Positions 35,121 to 45,879 of a stretch of DNA of 55,819 nucleotides are shown here, one piece after another. The DNA comes from Nitratireductor sp. XY-223 (GTDB lineage Bacteria; Pseudomonadota; Alphaproteobacteria; Rhizobiales; Rhizobiaceae). The DNA lies in contig NZ_SPNT01000014.1 of NCBI RefSeq assembly GCF_004959855.1, forward strand, positions 1 to 55,819, written 5' to 3'. Position numbers and translations under genes: made by a program. How positions within the stretch are numbered: position 1 is the first letter of the stretch; each line of letters starts with the position of its first letter. The notes beneath the pieces are model-generated. The model ran no database searches. It saw nothing but the letters and a program-made list of their open reading frames with translations, and was not told where the DNA came from.

Positions 35121-35746
35121 CGCCCTCAATGCGGTGCGCGACCTGCCGGCCAATGGCTTCGATGATTTTGTTGCAGCCCCGAAATCGCATGGGTCCCCGT
35201 TGCCATCATGAGCGCGATTGTCATCGCCGCCGCCAATCGTTCGCCTCATCCGGTTTTCCTGTACAAAGGCCTCGTCAAGAAACCGGCCCGCGACTGGAGG
35301 GAAGCGGGCCGGAACATTGCGCCCGGCGCAATCGGCAAAATTTACCCCGGACAGCACCGCCCGTAGTTGTGGGATGGGAAGCGGCGCCACATGATGATAC
35401 GACAGGGATTGCGTCCCGGCGGGCATGGTTTCCATTCCGGTTGAGGTGTTGAGCAATACACCAGTGGCAAAGGTGTTCGCGAAACCGCCTGAAAAAAGTG
35501 TTTCCGGTGCTGGCTGGGGCGGTCATTGCGATAGAGCGCGGGCGGGTGCGAAGCCTCCTCCACCGACCCTGCATGCCCGTGACTGCCGGATGAACGCCGC
35601 AGAGCGAATGCACGCATCCTTATATGTCTACCCCGACGGCATCGTCATGAAGCGGAGCTGGGCCGGTGGGGTTCGCAACGTCTTGGCATGACCGCGGACG
35701 GCTACCGGGACATTTTGGGTATCTGCGAGGGGCACATGCACGCAAA
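35121..35746. other. Intergenic, no gene recognised
   Basis: More than 600 bases between the secreted protein and the sensor-MFS gene with only short overlapping frames of poor coding character on both strands. Possibly a degraded gene. Confidence 0.4.
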
Positions 35747-37840
35747 TCAAGTCTCGACAAGCAAGGCATCAATCGCTTCATTTTCATTCCGGTTACCAAA
35801 GGCCAAGAACCAACTCAACCCAATTGCGGCCAATGCGATGGCACCAAGGCCCATCCACATCAATGCCGCAGCAGGCGGGTATATTATGAGCAGCATGCCT
35901 GCAACAAGCGGGCCGGCCAGGGAGCCTAGCCGCTCAACGAAACGGTACAAACCCAGCACGGGTCCCATTCCGAATTGGGCAACCTGTGGATCCGCCACCC
36001 GGAGAATGAAGCTGACCTGGGTCGGGATGGAAAGGGTTTGACCGAATCCGAACAGAATTGTGCCAAAGAGCAGAACCGTCAATCCTTCGGACCCAAAGAC
36101 ATTCCACACATTTGGAAGAACGAATCCCAAACCAGCCGCCATGCCGCCTGTCGCGACCCAAATGCCAAAGCCCCGCCACCGATCGGCCAGCGGCGCCAGT
36201 ACAGGCAACAAAAGCAGAATTGCAATTCCGTATGCCATAAGCACGCGGGCGCTTTCTATGGCTGCACCGCCAGTTGAAAAGACTGTCAGCGGAATGAGGA
36301 GAAACAGGCCTCCTGTCAGCAAAGCCTTGGCCGGAATTGCAAAACAGACGAGCACCACGACAAAACGCGTATTCGAAAGAACTTCCAGAAACATGTTCCA
36401 ATGCGAACGCCACCCGTCCATCAACTGATTTCGCGCACCATCGACGGCAAGCCCATCCTTTTCGTTGGGCACCGAATTCGGATCCGTTATATCGGGCGGG
36501 AAACGCGGTAATAACAGCACACATAATAATGCGGCGAGTGCGATCACAAACGTTGCGGCTTGGACAACCCGCTCCTCACCGAACCGGTCAGTGACCAACC
36601 CACCGACCGCCGGGCCGCAGATTTCTGCAGCAACAATCACCGCAAGGAATATCGAGAATCCGGCAGTCCGCTGTCCGGAATCCGTATGCTGTGCGATATA
36701 TACCTGCGCTGCCGCATAGACGAGTCCATATCCAAAACCAGTCATCACCCTAAACAAGAAGACCGACGCGAAATCCCCGGCGATGATGTGACCATACATG
36801 CCGCAGCCGGCAATGATCGCTCCGCACAAAAATATCCATCTTGGCCCGCGGCGCCGTTCCGAATAGATGGAACCGATTAGAACAGAAAGCAATGACGCCA
36901 CCATGAAGCCCGACATGAGTATACCGATTAGAAGGTGCTGGTCGCCATCCGGCAACCCGAAATTCTCACCCAGAAACCGTGGAAGTATAGGGCGCATAAG
37001 CGCTTCCGAAAGAAAGAACAAAAACAGCGGCAGTCGAATATAGCTGACCGCCGGCATGTGCAATGCGCGCGGCCCTCCCGGTCCGGGAAGACGTCGGTCA
37101 GTGGCCGATTTCAAAGAAGCCGAGGCGTGAGTCATTATGCCGTTGATTTGCCGGATTATACCACGTCTGCTGCCTTGCAATATAAACCGCAGGTCCCGGT
37201 CTCGCAGGCGGGCGGTCAAGAAGTCGATCGCCCATATCGGGCGGATAATATAAGCTGCGAAAATCAGGATCAATATTTCGACGATCAACAGAATAAGCGC
37301 AATCGTCACAACAGCAGTATCGATCCACAAGTCCCTCTTTAAAGCCCCCAATTTTTCGACATTGATCCCGGCGTGCAAAAAACCTTCAAGTCGATTCCCA
37401 TTGCAAAGGGGAAACTTGGTTACCAATAAGTCTTTGGCGCTTTGGTCGATCTTTGTAGAGCCTCCAGTGACACACCAATCCGGGGCCGGACTGGGTGAAA
37501 GAAGCGCACCGCGCACCGCAGCATTATCTCCTGCAGACATGTGCAGTATGGTGCCGTTCTGATCTGTCAAGGCGAGTAAGCTGAATCCCGGTACAAACGA
37601 CCTGACTCGATCAAGCACCGGCTCGACCTCCCGAAGCGCATCTATGCCTCCGAAGGCAGAAACGGCCCGACCAATTTGTCTGTGCAAGCTAACGGCTGCG
37701 TTTCTGGTTTGCGCCTCAAACTCAGAAATGAGCTTAGGCTCGACTATTCTCACAGAAAGGAAACTGAACAACAACACCGGCACTGCAAGCGTTACCAGTA
37801 ACAAAATCAATGATATTGGACGAGCGGAATACATCTTCAT
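35747..37840 (-). CDS. Sensor-HAMP-like module fused to an MFS transporter
   Basis: A protein of about 697 residues. The N-terminus is a sensor: membrane helix (SLILLLVTLAVPVLLFSFL), an extracytoplasmic domain of about 140 residues (FSLLALTDQNGTILHMSAGD), a second helix (VVTIALILLIVEILILIFAA) and a HAMP-like linker. A 12-helix major facilitator transporter then follows, with the family motif (GSIYSERRRGPR between helices 2 and 3) and YGLVYAAAQVYIAQ. Such fusions suggest transport gated by an external signal. The preceding gene (HATPase/sensor) ends about 50 bases upstream on the same strand. The substrate is unknown. TTG 37861 is an alternative start. Confidence 0.85.
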   Translation of the reverse strand: MKMYSARPISLILLLVTLAVPVLLFSFLSVRIVEPKLISEFEAQTRNAAVSLHRQIGRAVSAFGGIDALREVEPVLDRVRSFVPGFSLLALTDQNGTILHMSAGDNAAVRGALLSPSPAPDWCVTGGSTKIDQSAKDLLVTKFPLCNGNRLEGFLHAGINVEKLGALKRDLWIDTAVVTIALILLIVEILILIFAAYIIRPIWAIDFLTARLRDRDLRFILQGSRRGIIRQINGIMTHASASLKSATDRRLPGPGGPRALHMPAVSYIRLPLFLFFLSEALMRPILPRFLGENFGLPDGDQHLLIGILMSGFMVASLLSVLIGSIYSERRRGPRWIFLCGAIIAGCGMYGHIIAGDFASVFLFRVMTGFGYGLVYAAAQVYIAQHTDSGQRTAGFSIFLAVIVAAEICGPAVGGLVTDRFGEERVVQAATFVIALAALLCVLLLPRFPPDITDPNSVPNEKDGLAVDGARNQLMDGWRSHWNMFLEVLSNTRFVVVLVCFAIPAKALLTGGLFLLIPLTVFSTGGAAIESARVLMAYGIAILLLLPVLAPLADRWRGFGIWVATGGMAAGLGFVLPNVWNVFGSEGLTVLLFGTILFGFGQTLSIPTQVSFILRVADPQVAQFGMGPVLGLYRFVERLGSLAGPLVAGMLLIIYPPAAALMWMGLGAIALAAIGLSWFLAFGNRNENEAIDALLVET

Positions 37841-37891
37841 GTGTCTGGGCGCACGGAGCAATCCAACTGCCGAACCGACCTGTCGATTGGC

Positions 37892-38995
37892 TTACAGGGA
37901 AGCCAATTTACGACCGGTTTCCGCCGCCCGCATCCTAAAATGAAATTGCCCCTCGATCCGACCAAAAAACGGTACTGCCACACCTACCCACAGCAGGACA
38001 CAGATCAGCGGGTACAGCATCTCTTTGTGCAATTCCAGTCTCCCAGGCAACGCCGCCATGGCCTCCGCGGCACTGTGGGATAACGACAATGTGCCGACCG
38101 CCGCCCCGTCATGCATAATGGACGCATGCACGACAAATCGGTCCGGGTCACCAAAGTCGCGCACAAGTTCATTTTGCAGAGGCGGTTTTTCTTGCAGACG
38201 GCCAGAATCAGCGGTTGAAAACAATATCGAACCCTCGCTATCGCGAACAGCAAGGTCTATCGGATCTTCGAATTGAGTTGCCGACCGGTCGATCAGCTGT
38301 TGTGTTGTACGGATAGATTCAAGGGGCAGCCCGCTCACTAAGCTACTTTCAATCGCGAGCTTCAGTTTACGTATCTCCGGATCATACCGGGCCGCTGAAA
38401 CCTCAACCAAGACATCTTTAAATTTCCGATAATTCAACTCGGCAGCAGCGATAAGGCCAACCGTCATAACAACCGACAAAATAGTGACAATCCTGAACGT
38501 TATCCCTCTGGGTCGCCACCGAAACGCGGTAGCGTTTGCCTTATCACCTCCATCCATCCGCTGTGGTATCGGACCCCGACCGAAAACCACCGTTAGAATG
38601 TTGCGACCATCAACACGTTTGTATTCAGCCCCATCCATCATCTTCCTTACCAGCATAAGGCCGAGGCCGCCTATAGGCCGGTCATTTAGCGGTGCATCGA
38701 CATCGGGCTCTGGAACATCGCCAATCGGATTGAATGGCGGCCCATCAGCCTCCATGATCAATGCCGCACCTTCGGGCTGCGGCAAAAGGCGGAATAAAAG
38801 ACCATTACTACCCCCTCGGGCACCTCCATAACTTACTTCGTTCAGGAACAGCTCTTCGGCAACAATCAGTATGTGGTTTTCGTGCATTCTGACCGACTCA
38901 TGTGTTTTGCAGAAAGCTTCGACCCACGCAATAATCTCTGCTAGATTTTCTCTTTCGGGTTCAACCCGAAGATCATGCCATCCCACCATTGTCAT
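37892..38995 (-). CDS. RsbW-like HATPase fused to a membrane sensor
   Basis: A protein of about 367 residues. The N-terminal half is an anti-sigma-type HATPase (RsbW/SpoIIAB class): NHILIVAEELFLNEVSYGG (N box), DGPPFNP (G1) and RPIGGLGLMLVRKMMD (G2). The C-terminal half has a membrane helix (VTILSVVMTVGLIAAAEL), an extracytoplasmic sensing domain (AVRDSEGSILFSTADSG) and a second helix. Usually such kinases are soluble; here the sensor may control kinase or anti-sigma activity. It fits with the sensor-MFS gene just downstream and could pair with the PP2C phosphatase at 13.7 kb as kinase and phosphatase of one partner switch. ATG 38995 or 38989. Confidence 0.85.
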   Translation of the reverse strand: MTMVGWHDLRVEPERENLAEIIAWVEAFCKTHESVRMHENHILIVAEELFLNEVSYGGARGGSNGLLFRLLPQPEGAALIMEADGPPFNPIGDVPEPDVDAPLNDRPIGGLGLMLVRKMMDGAEYKRVDGRNILTVVFGRGPIPQRMDGGDKANATAFRWRPRGITFRIVTILSVVMTVGLIAAAELNYRKFKDVLVEVSAARYDPEIRKLKLAIESSLVSGLPLESIRTTQQLIDRSATQFEDPIDLAVRDSEGSILFSTADSGRLQEKPPLQNELVRDFGDPDRFVVHASIMHDGAAVGTLSLSHSAAEAMAALPGRLELHKEMLYPLICVLLWVGVAVPFFGRIEGQFHFRMRAAETGRKLASL

Positions 38996-39180
38996 CCTTG
39001 CCAATCCATGTTCTCGATTATGTGCATTCGAACACAATTAGTACTTCAACATCCCCGTTTATCCGTATTGGTATAAGTATTTGCATCTAATCTCGCTGAA
39101 TATCGCAAAGCCGACATCAAAGACGGCTCCCGCAAATTTTTCTTCGAACTTCAGCGGGATCAACGCGCCGCCAATAGGCT

Positions 39181-40521
39181 TTATATTTCTTCGTTCTCCG
39201 GTATAGCGACAAACTCCGGATATGCCTCAATTCCGAGTTCCACCACATCCTGACCAAGATCTTCGGCCAGTTCAGAAATCCGCAGCCCGGCCAGCCTGTC
39301 CAGCAGCAACCATAATGCTGCAGAAGCAGAAAATACGAAAATCCCGATCACCAGCACGCCAGTGATCTGTATCCACAATTGTCCGCCTGAGGTCAGGCAT
39401 ACCGCCAAAGTTCCCCAAACGCCCGCGAAAAGATGAGCGGGTATTGCGCCTACGACGTCGTCAATCCCAAGTCTTTCGATAAATTTTGACCCCGACACGG
39501 CAATCACGCCCCCGACAGCCCCGATCAGTACGGACCACTGAATATCGACAAAATCAGGCCCGGCGGTGATTGACACCAAGCCCGCAATTGCACCGTTCAA
39601 AATCGCCATAATGTCCATTCGACCGAGAATGGGTTTTGAAACACAAAGTGCCGCCACCACGCCGGCCGCCGCCGCTATGTTGGTGTTCGCAAAGATATTG
39701 CTGATTGTGACAGCGTCGAGCGCTGAATCGAGCGAAAGTTGCGAACCTCCATTGAATCCGAACCAGCCAAACCAAAGAATGAATATGCCCAGAGCCACAA
39801 TCGGGACATTTGACGGCGGCATCGGCTTTATCGTGCCTTCCTTGCGAAACCTGCCCCGTCTTGCACCAACTAAAATCGCACCAGATAGCGCCGCCCACCC
39901 CCCTGTCGAGTGAACGATTGTCGAACCGGCGAAATCGATGAACCCCAGATTATCAAGCCAGCCCCCTCCCCAAGCCCATGATCCGACCACGGGATAAATT
40001 ACAGCGGTCAGGAGCAGTACAAAGGCAAAAAAAGGCCACAACTTTATGCGCTCCGCCAGGGTTCCCGAAACGATCGAGGCGGCGGTCGCCACAAAAACCA
40101 TCTGGAAAAACCAGTCCGACATACTCGAATAGCTGCTGCCCGCAACAACATCAGCACTCGCGCCTTTCACAAGTGCCCGTTCCGCATCGCTAGGCCCGTA
40201 CGTCAAGGCAAGCGAACCGAACCAGCCTCCCGGCTCAACGCCCACATACATGATGTTGTAACCAATAATGTAGTAAGCCAGACCAGCTATAGAATACAAA
40301 CCAATATTCTTGAGGCAAATTGTGGAGGCGTTTTTTGTCCGCACACAGCCGGATTCCAGCATGGTGAAACCCGCGCACATCCACATTACCAAAGCACCCC
40401 AAATCAAAAACCCGAATGTGTTGAGGACAAAGGCCGACTCGCCCTCCAATCCAGCATGGGCAGGACAAATCAACCCAAACAGAAATGAGAATGAGAAATT
40501 TATTAAAACCGCGAAGTTCAT
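39181..40521 (-). CDS. amt: Ammonium transporter, Amt family
   Basis: A 446-residue Amt/MEP/Rh channel. A signal-like first segment (FSFSFLFGLICPAHA) is followed by eleven helices with family landmarks: MWMCAGFTMLESG, IGYNIMYVG, FVATAASIVSGTLAERI, DFAGSTIVHSTGGWAAL (pore histidine), LFGWFGFN-like ILWFGWFGFNGGS, and a C-terminal IGIDDVVGAIPAHLFAGVWG-like stretch with the second pore histidine. It imports ammonium. No glnB/glnK gene is adjacent. It heads a minus-strand set with the HATPase/sensor and sensor-MFS genes after a 185-base gap, which may contain another promoter. Confidence 0.92.
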   Translation of the reverse strand: MNFAVLINFSFSFLFGLICPAHAGLEGESAFVLNTFGFLIWGALVMWMCAGFTMLESGCVRTKNASTICLKNIGLYSIAGLAYYIIGYNIMYVGVEPGGWFGSLALTYGPSDAERALVKGASADVVAGSSYSSMSDWFFQMVFVATAASIVSGTLAERIKLWPFFAFVLLLTAVIYPVVGSWAWGGGWLDNLGFIDFAGSTIVHSTGGWAALSGAILVGARRGRFRKEGTIKPMPPSNVPIVALGIFILWFGWFGFNGGSQLSLDSALDAVTISNIFANTNIAAAAGVVAALCVSKPILGRMDIMAILNGAIAGLVSITAGPDFVDIQWSVLIGAVGGVIAVSGSKFIERLGIDDVVGAIPAHLFAGVWGTLAVCLTSGGQLWIQITGVLVIGIFVFSASAALWLLLDRLAGLRISELAEDLGQDVVELGIEAYPEFVAIPENEEI

Positions 40522-40639
40522 AATCCTAGAATGCTATGGTTTTAGTTACATGATACCTATTGTATCAATAGATCGACGGGTTTGTTTCCGATGCGGGAGA
40601 CGATCCGGCACGCTCCAAGCGGTGGCGTGAAACCCCAAA

Positions 40640-41140
40640 TTGTCGGTCCCAAGTGCGCGAGATCCGCGGCCACCTGGAGGAACTACGGCCTCGATGTTTC
40701 GCCGGACCTGATCTCGGCGGTCACCGGCGCCGTTCTGGAGGAGGTGACGCAGTGGCAAAACCCGGCCGCCCGATGTTTGCTATCCGCTGGTCTTCATCGA
40801 CGCGGTCCGGGTCAAGATCCGCGACGAAGGCTTCGTTCGCAACAAGGCGGTCCACATCGCGCTGGCCATACGGCCCGACGGCACCAGTGAGATCCTCGGC
40901 ATCCAGATCGAGCGGACGGAAAGCGCCAGGTTCTGGCTGCGTGTCATGAACGAGTTCAATAACCGCGGTGTTGGCGCCACTCTCTCGGTGGCCTTTTCCA
41001 ATCTTCGGCCGCCTGGTTCAACACCAGATATAGCAGCTTCATGGCCGCGCCGTCACTGGATAAGTGTCCTCTTGTTCGCACAGCGCGCCGTATTTTTGAA
41101 TTCAGGGCCTCGATGGCGTTGGTCGTTGTAGATGATCCAG
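40640..41140. mobile_element. IS256-type transposase with its C-terminus inverted
   Basis: On the plus strand (about 40645-40972), three shifted frames spell the middle of a mutator-type transposase: YGLDVSPDLISAVTGAVLEE, then VFIDAVRVKIRDEGFVRNKA, IERTESARFWLRVMNEFNNR. From about 40956 to 41140 the opposite strand codes the C-terminus of the same family (TTNAIEALNSKIRRAVRTRG, LYLVLNQAAEDWKRPPREW). The halves are in opposite orientations with the central part missing, so an inversion-deletion or two different insertions formed this. It is unrelated at sequence level to the IS256 element at 11.8 kb. Confidence 0.75.
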
Positions 41141-41353
41141 CGCACGCTCTAACGATATGTTGGAACGCGCCTGGCGCATTCACACGAAAAAACTGTAATT
41201 CAGGAACGATTGTCAAGCAGCGCGCTCGTGACACATCCTTCCGTGCTGCCCTGCAAGTACGCACATCCTGGCTATTAAAACACGCTCTTGCTCCAGTAAG
41301 AAATATACTTTTATTAGGCATCACCGAATTTAGGGTGAGGTCATATATTTACT

Positions 41354-41785
41354 ATGTTTGAGGTAATATTGAGGAGACAAATCGGATGTATTATTGATGG
41401 CTTAAGAATTCGTCCGTACGCAACAATGGAGACACCAGAAGGAAAAATTCAACTCTCCAGAAAGAAATTTTGCAATACTATAGACCGCTTCGAACTGATT
41501 GCGTCCCAAGCTCATGATTTGGCTCAGCGAAGCGAGTCGAGAATAATATTATATCGCCATACCGGTTATTTGGATCTGTCTTTTTTGGATGAGTTGGAAA
41601 ACGGAGTGGTGCGAATAACGAGAACTACAAAGGTTTTTGAGATTTTTATGAGGCGAATACACTTGTCATCACACTCTGGCAGACAACAAATAAGAATGAC
41701 GGACAGCAATATTGCTAATGCTAAAATATCTCTTGAGCGGAATTTCGAAACTCTATTAAAATTTCGCAATGCTTTGCAAGCATGA
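41354..41785 (+). CDS. Hypothetical protein
   Basis: A 143-residue protein in an AT-rich stretch, unlike the GC-rich flanks, which suggests recent acquisition. It appears mostly helical (NTIDRFELIASQAHDLAQRS) and basic. No signal, membrane segment or known motif is visible. The start is uncertain because no good ribosome site precedes ATG 41354. Confidence 0.45.
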   Translation: MFEVILRRQIGCIIDGLRIRPYATMETPEGKIQLSRKKFCNTIDRFELIASQAHDLAQRSESRIILYRHTGYLDLSFLDELENGVVRITRTTKVFEIFMRRIHLSSHSGRQQIRMTDSNIANAKISLERNFETLLKFRNALQA

Positions 41786-41967
41786 TGGCGACGGTGAATT
41801 GCGGCGTTTGCGATACATCGAGGCAGCCAGTCAGATGATTCGGCTAGGGTTTAGGAGATGATCAGAATTCCGAATTGGAAAGTCCATCTCATCAGAAGCT
41901 TACACTTGCCCGCTTGAATAAGCTCAAGCTGCATTTGTTAGAAAATGAATGACTATAAACTATTTTA

Positions 41968-42633
41968 TTACTTGTTTTTTAAGTATTCAATTATTTTTTC
42001 TGCAGACATTCTGTCGCGGAAATCAGAACTTATATGGCAGGCGTCAACGATTCCGTGTCTACTAACTATGTAAGTAGCGGGAGCTGTCACAATGAAACTT
42101 TCAACATCATTAGCCGTGTTTTCGTGGCGAGTGACGGGATAACTCAATCGACAAAATGGTTTTGCCAGACGAACCGCCAATCCCAACAACAAAGCATATC
42201 CGTTGTATACATCTGTCAAGATCGGAAACGTTAAATTTAGACGATCCGCCAATTGCCTCGCTGCCCAGCGGTTCATTGAAGAAATAGCCACCACGCTGGC
42301 TCCACCTGCCTTTATTTCCATGTGGTATTCGCACAGATTAGCCAACTCGATTTCGCAGAATGTGCACCAATGTCCATTGTTGAATGTTATTATCAATGGA
42401 CCCTCAGAAGTTAAATCCTCCATCTCAACAAGCGACCCATTTTCATCAGGAAGAAGAAAAGGCGGCATAACTTGATTTTGACCAATTGCATATTTATTAA
42501 GATTTGCTGCTTTTAATTGATCTAATAAACTACGATACGCTTCTGCTTCTTTCGGCATTTTGTTGCAAATTCTCTCATAATTCCTAGCAAGTTTTTCCTC
42601 GAGAGAGGAATGGTTTGTAATGTTATTTTCCAT
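41968..42633 (-). CDS. Peroxiredoxin-like AhpC/TSA-family protein
   Basis: A 221-residue thioredoxin-fold protein of the AhpC/TSA type. QVMPPFLLPDENG opens the fold and FNNGHWCTFCEIELANL holds the active-site cysteine in a CxxC arrangement typical of the peroxiredoxin-like group related to bacterioferritin comigratory proteins. A C-terminal TYIVSRHGIV strand is followed by SAEKIIEYLK. It likely reduces peroxides or acts as a disulphide reductase. The ATG at 42633 is chosen for its AAGGTGGAG site seven bases upstream. It follows a LysR gene on the same strand, so peroxide-responsive control is conceivable. Base composition is AT-rich compared with the rest of the window. Confidence 0.85.
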   Translation of the reverse strand: MENNITNHSSLEEKLARNYERICNKMPKEAEAYRSLLDQLKAANLNKYAIGQNQVMPPFLLPDENGSLVEMEDLTSEGPLIITFNNGHWCTFCEIELANLCEYHMEIKAGGASVVAISSMNRWAARQLADRLNLTFPILTDVYNGYALLLGLAVRLAKPFCRLSYPVTRHENTANDVESFIVTAPATYIVSRHGIVDACHISSDFRDRMSAEKIIEYLKNK

Positions 42634-42709
42634 TTTAACTCCACCTTTGATAAGCAAATATTTAGCGTACAGGGCATTTGTTGGGTGAAAAAATGTCACT
42701 TTTGTCAAT

Positions 42710-43579
42710 CTAATTTTCCGAACACAGCAGCCCTGTAAGCGCTGCGGCTGCGACGGTTCGCTTTCGTCCGGCGACCGAATAGAGGCATACGTTTCTTTTC
42801 AACCCGGCATCCTTGATTGCAATCATGCGAAATCCGTAGCCGGTGCCAACACTCCTGGGGATGAGACTCGCACCCAGACCGACCTTGATGAGCGGAAGCA
42901 AATCACCATCTTGCCTTATCAATTGAACCTGCTGAAGAGTAATGCCCATTGCGTCGAATAAATCAACAAAATCTGAATAACTTTCACAATAGGGCCTGAT
43001 CATGATTGGAATATCGCAAAGCTGCGATAGTTCGATGGATTCCTGGGTGGCGTATGGGTGGCATTCGCTAACAGCCAAAACGAACTCCTCATCGAACAGG
43101 GACCAGCTGTCCAGGCGATCCCAGTCCTCACCCAAAGGTCCTGCTATGGCCAGTTCAGCCTCACCGTGTTTCAGAAATTCGATGATGTCCACAGCAGTCC
43201 CTCTGAAGTACTCGATTTCCACCTTCGGCAGCACCCGGTTCAACTCCTTTAGATGGTCCGCAAGCAAATCCATGGCGATCGTATGAGAGATCGCCAGCCT
43301 CAGAGCCGTGTACTCGCCACGGCGGTGTTTGACGGCCAAAGCTTCTGCGTCAAGTGCACTTGCATAACACTGTTTCAAAAGTGGCAGCATCGAGCGGCCG
43401 AGCTCAGTCAGGTGCGTGTGCGTGCGCTCACGATAAAAAAGCTCACCGCCCAATTCCTCTTCAAGCTTCTTGATCGCTCGTGTCAAGGAAGGCTGCCGCA
43501 CCCGGCATCGCTCCGCGGCACGCGTGAAATTCAAAGTATCGGCAACGGCAAGAAAATACCGCACACAATGCATCTCCAT
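42710..43579 (-). CDS. LysR-family regulator (copy 2, duplicated)
   Basis: A 289-residue LysR regulator with the usual N-terminal HTH (FTRAAERCRVRQPSLTRAI) and effector domain. From the start to residue 288 it is identical to the protein at 44959-45879. The shared DNA block (42714-43597) stops at the last codons, so this copy ends abruptly at LLCSEN, whereas copy 3 and copy 1 continue with a W-x tail. That suggests this is the derived copy, pasted in front of the peroxiredoxin gene. The HTH and effector domain are complete, so it may work. Confidence 0.9.
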   Translation of the reverse strand: MEMHCVRYFLAVADTLNFTRAAERCRVRQPSLTRAIKKLEEELGGELFYRERTHTHLTELGRSMLPLLKQCYASALDAEALAVKHRRGEYTALRLAISHTIAMDLLADHLKELNRVLPKVEIEYFRGTAVDIIEFLKHGEAELAIAGPLGEDWDRLDSWSLFDEEFVLAVSECHPYATQESIELSQLCDIPIMIRPYCESYSDFVDLFDAMGITLQQVQLIRQDGDLLPLIKVGLGASLIPRSVGTGYGFRMIAIKDAGLKRNVCLYSVAGRKRTVAAAALTGLLCSEN

Positions 43580-43597
43580 CAGTCGAAAACCTCTGAG
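42714..43597. repeat. 884-bp duplication containing LysR, copy 1
   Basis: Apparently identical to 44981-45864 (offset 2267). The flanks differ completely. No terminal inverted repeats or target duplication are seen at the edges, so it is not a simple transposon. Confidence 0.9.
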
Positions 43598-44066
43598 AAA
43601 ATTTTGTCCGAGCGCGAATCTGCGCCGCGTTCGTTTTTGGTCGAACTTGCTATTTTCCCAAGTAAAATCAAATAAATAAAAATTTACTTTTTGACAATTT
43701 AAAATGAACCCGCCTACAAATTCCAGCGGCTAGATGAAAATTTGCGATGCTTAGATAGATTCAGATCAATACGCCAAGTGTTTATATTTTAACCAAATTT
43801 TCATTCATTGAAAAAGTAATTTTTCAATTTAAAACATAACGCGCGTGTAAAAAAAATACACATACTGTTGATGACCAAACTCGGATGCCCTGCTGAAATA
43901 GCTGACCCGGAGGCCATCACACTAGGCGGCTTGCAGTTCCGCCAGCGTGTTGTTTCCCTTTCGATCAGGAATGACACAGAGCTTGTTTTCCCGTTGCGTC
44001 TGGTGTGTCTTGCGGGTCCTTTGCGGCGTTGGCCTATGGTTTCGGCTCGCCTTTGCGGGTCTCGCC
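43598..44066. other. AT-rich intergenic region
   Basis: Nearly 500 bases, much of it AT-rich (around 43670-43860), unlike the surrounding DNA. It contains no convincing gene and looks like the outer part of an acquired segment, with the promoter of the LysR/peroxiredoxin unit. Confidence 0.5.
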
Positions 44067-44851
<785 letters not shown>

Positions 44852-44958
44852 AACGCACACCTCCTCATGGGGAAGTGAATCAGACAAACGCAAACTGGGG
44901 AATCCCTCAAACGCAATTCGTGTCATGCTGCGGTCAGTCGGGAAGGGTGGCGATTTTC

Positions 44959-45879
44959 CTAATTTGCCATCTCTTCCCAGTTTTCCGAACACAGCAGCCC
45001 TGTAAGCGCTGCGGCTGCGACGGTTCGCTTTCGTCCGGCGACCGAATAGAGGCATACGTTTCTTTTCAACCCGGCATCCTTGATTGCAATCATGCGAAAT
45101 CCGTAGCCGGTGCCAACACTCCTGGGGATGAGACTCGCACCCAGACCGACCTTGATGAGCGGAAGCAAATCACCATCTTGCCTTATCAATTGAACCTGCT
45201 GAAGAGTAATGCCCATTGCGTCGAATAAATCAACAAAATCTGAATAACTTTCACAATAGGGCCTGATCATGATTGGAATATCGCAAAGCTGCGATAGTTC
45301 GATGGATTCCTGGGTGGCGTATGGGTGGCATTCGCTAACAGCCAAAACGAACTCCTCATCGAACAGGGACCAGCTGTCCAGGCGATCCCAGTCCTCACCC
45401 AAAGGTCCTGCTATGGCCAGTTCAGCCTCACCGTGTTTCAGAAATTCGATGATGTCCACAGCAGTCCCTCTGAAGTACTCGATTTCCACCTTCGGCAGCA
45501 CCCGGTTCAACTCCTTTAGATGGTCCGCAAGCAAATCCATGGCGATCGTATGAGAGATCGCCAGCCTCAGAGCCGTGTACTCGCCACGGCGGTGTTTGAC
45601 GGCCAAAGCTTCTGCGTCAAGTGCACTTGCATAACACTGTTTCAAAAGTGGCAGCATCGAGCGGCCGAGCTCAGTCAGGTGCGTGTGCGTGCGCTCACGA
45701 TAAAAAAGCTCACCGCCCAATTCCTCTTCAAGCTTCTTGATCGCTCGTGTCAAGGAAGGCTGCCGCACCCGGCATCGCTCCGCGGCACGCGTGAAATTCA
45801 AAGTATCGGCAACGGCAAGAAAATACCGCACACAATGCATCTCCATCAGTCGAAAACCTCTGAGCATCGCCAATTCCAA
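44959..45879 (-). CDS. LysR-family regulator (copy 3, likely original)
   Basis: A protein of up to 306 residues: the same regulator as at 42710, with a C-terminus (WEEMAN) that continues naturally beyond the duplicated block and parallels the WKSAR tail of copy 1. This makes it the likely source of the duplication. The start may be ATG 45846 (MEMHC), equal to copy 2, or 45879. Both copies should bind the same operator if expressed. No obvious target gene is adjacent; transposon fragments lie downstream. Confidence 0.9.
   Translation of the reverse strand: MELAMLRGFRLMEMHCVRYFLAVADTLNFTRAAERCRVRQPSLTRAIKKLEEELGGELFYRERTHTHLTELGRSMLPLLKQCYASALDAEALAVKHRRGEYTALRLAISHTIAMDLLADHLKELNRVLPKVEIEYFRGTAVDIIEFLKHGEAELAIAGPLGEDWDRLDSWSLFDEEFVLAVSECHPYATQESIELSQLCDIPIMIRPYCESYSDFVDLFDAMGITLQQVQLIRQDGDLLPLIKVGLGASLIPRSVGTGYGFRMIAIKDAGLKRNVCLYSVAGRKRTVAAAALTGLLCSENWEEMAN
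44981..45864. repeat. 884-bp duplication containing LysR, copy 2
   Basis: Partner of 42714-43597. The two copies are direct repeats enclosing the IS256/IS21/IS630 debris, so recombination between them could delete about 2.3 kb. Confidence 0.9.
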
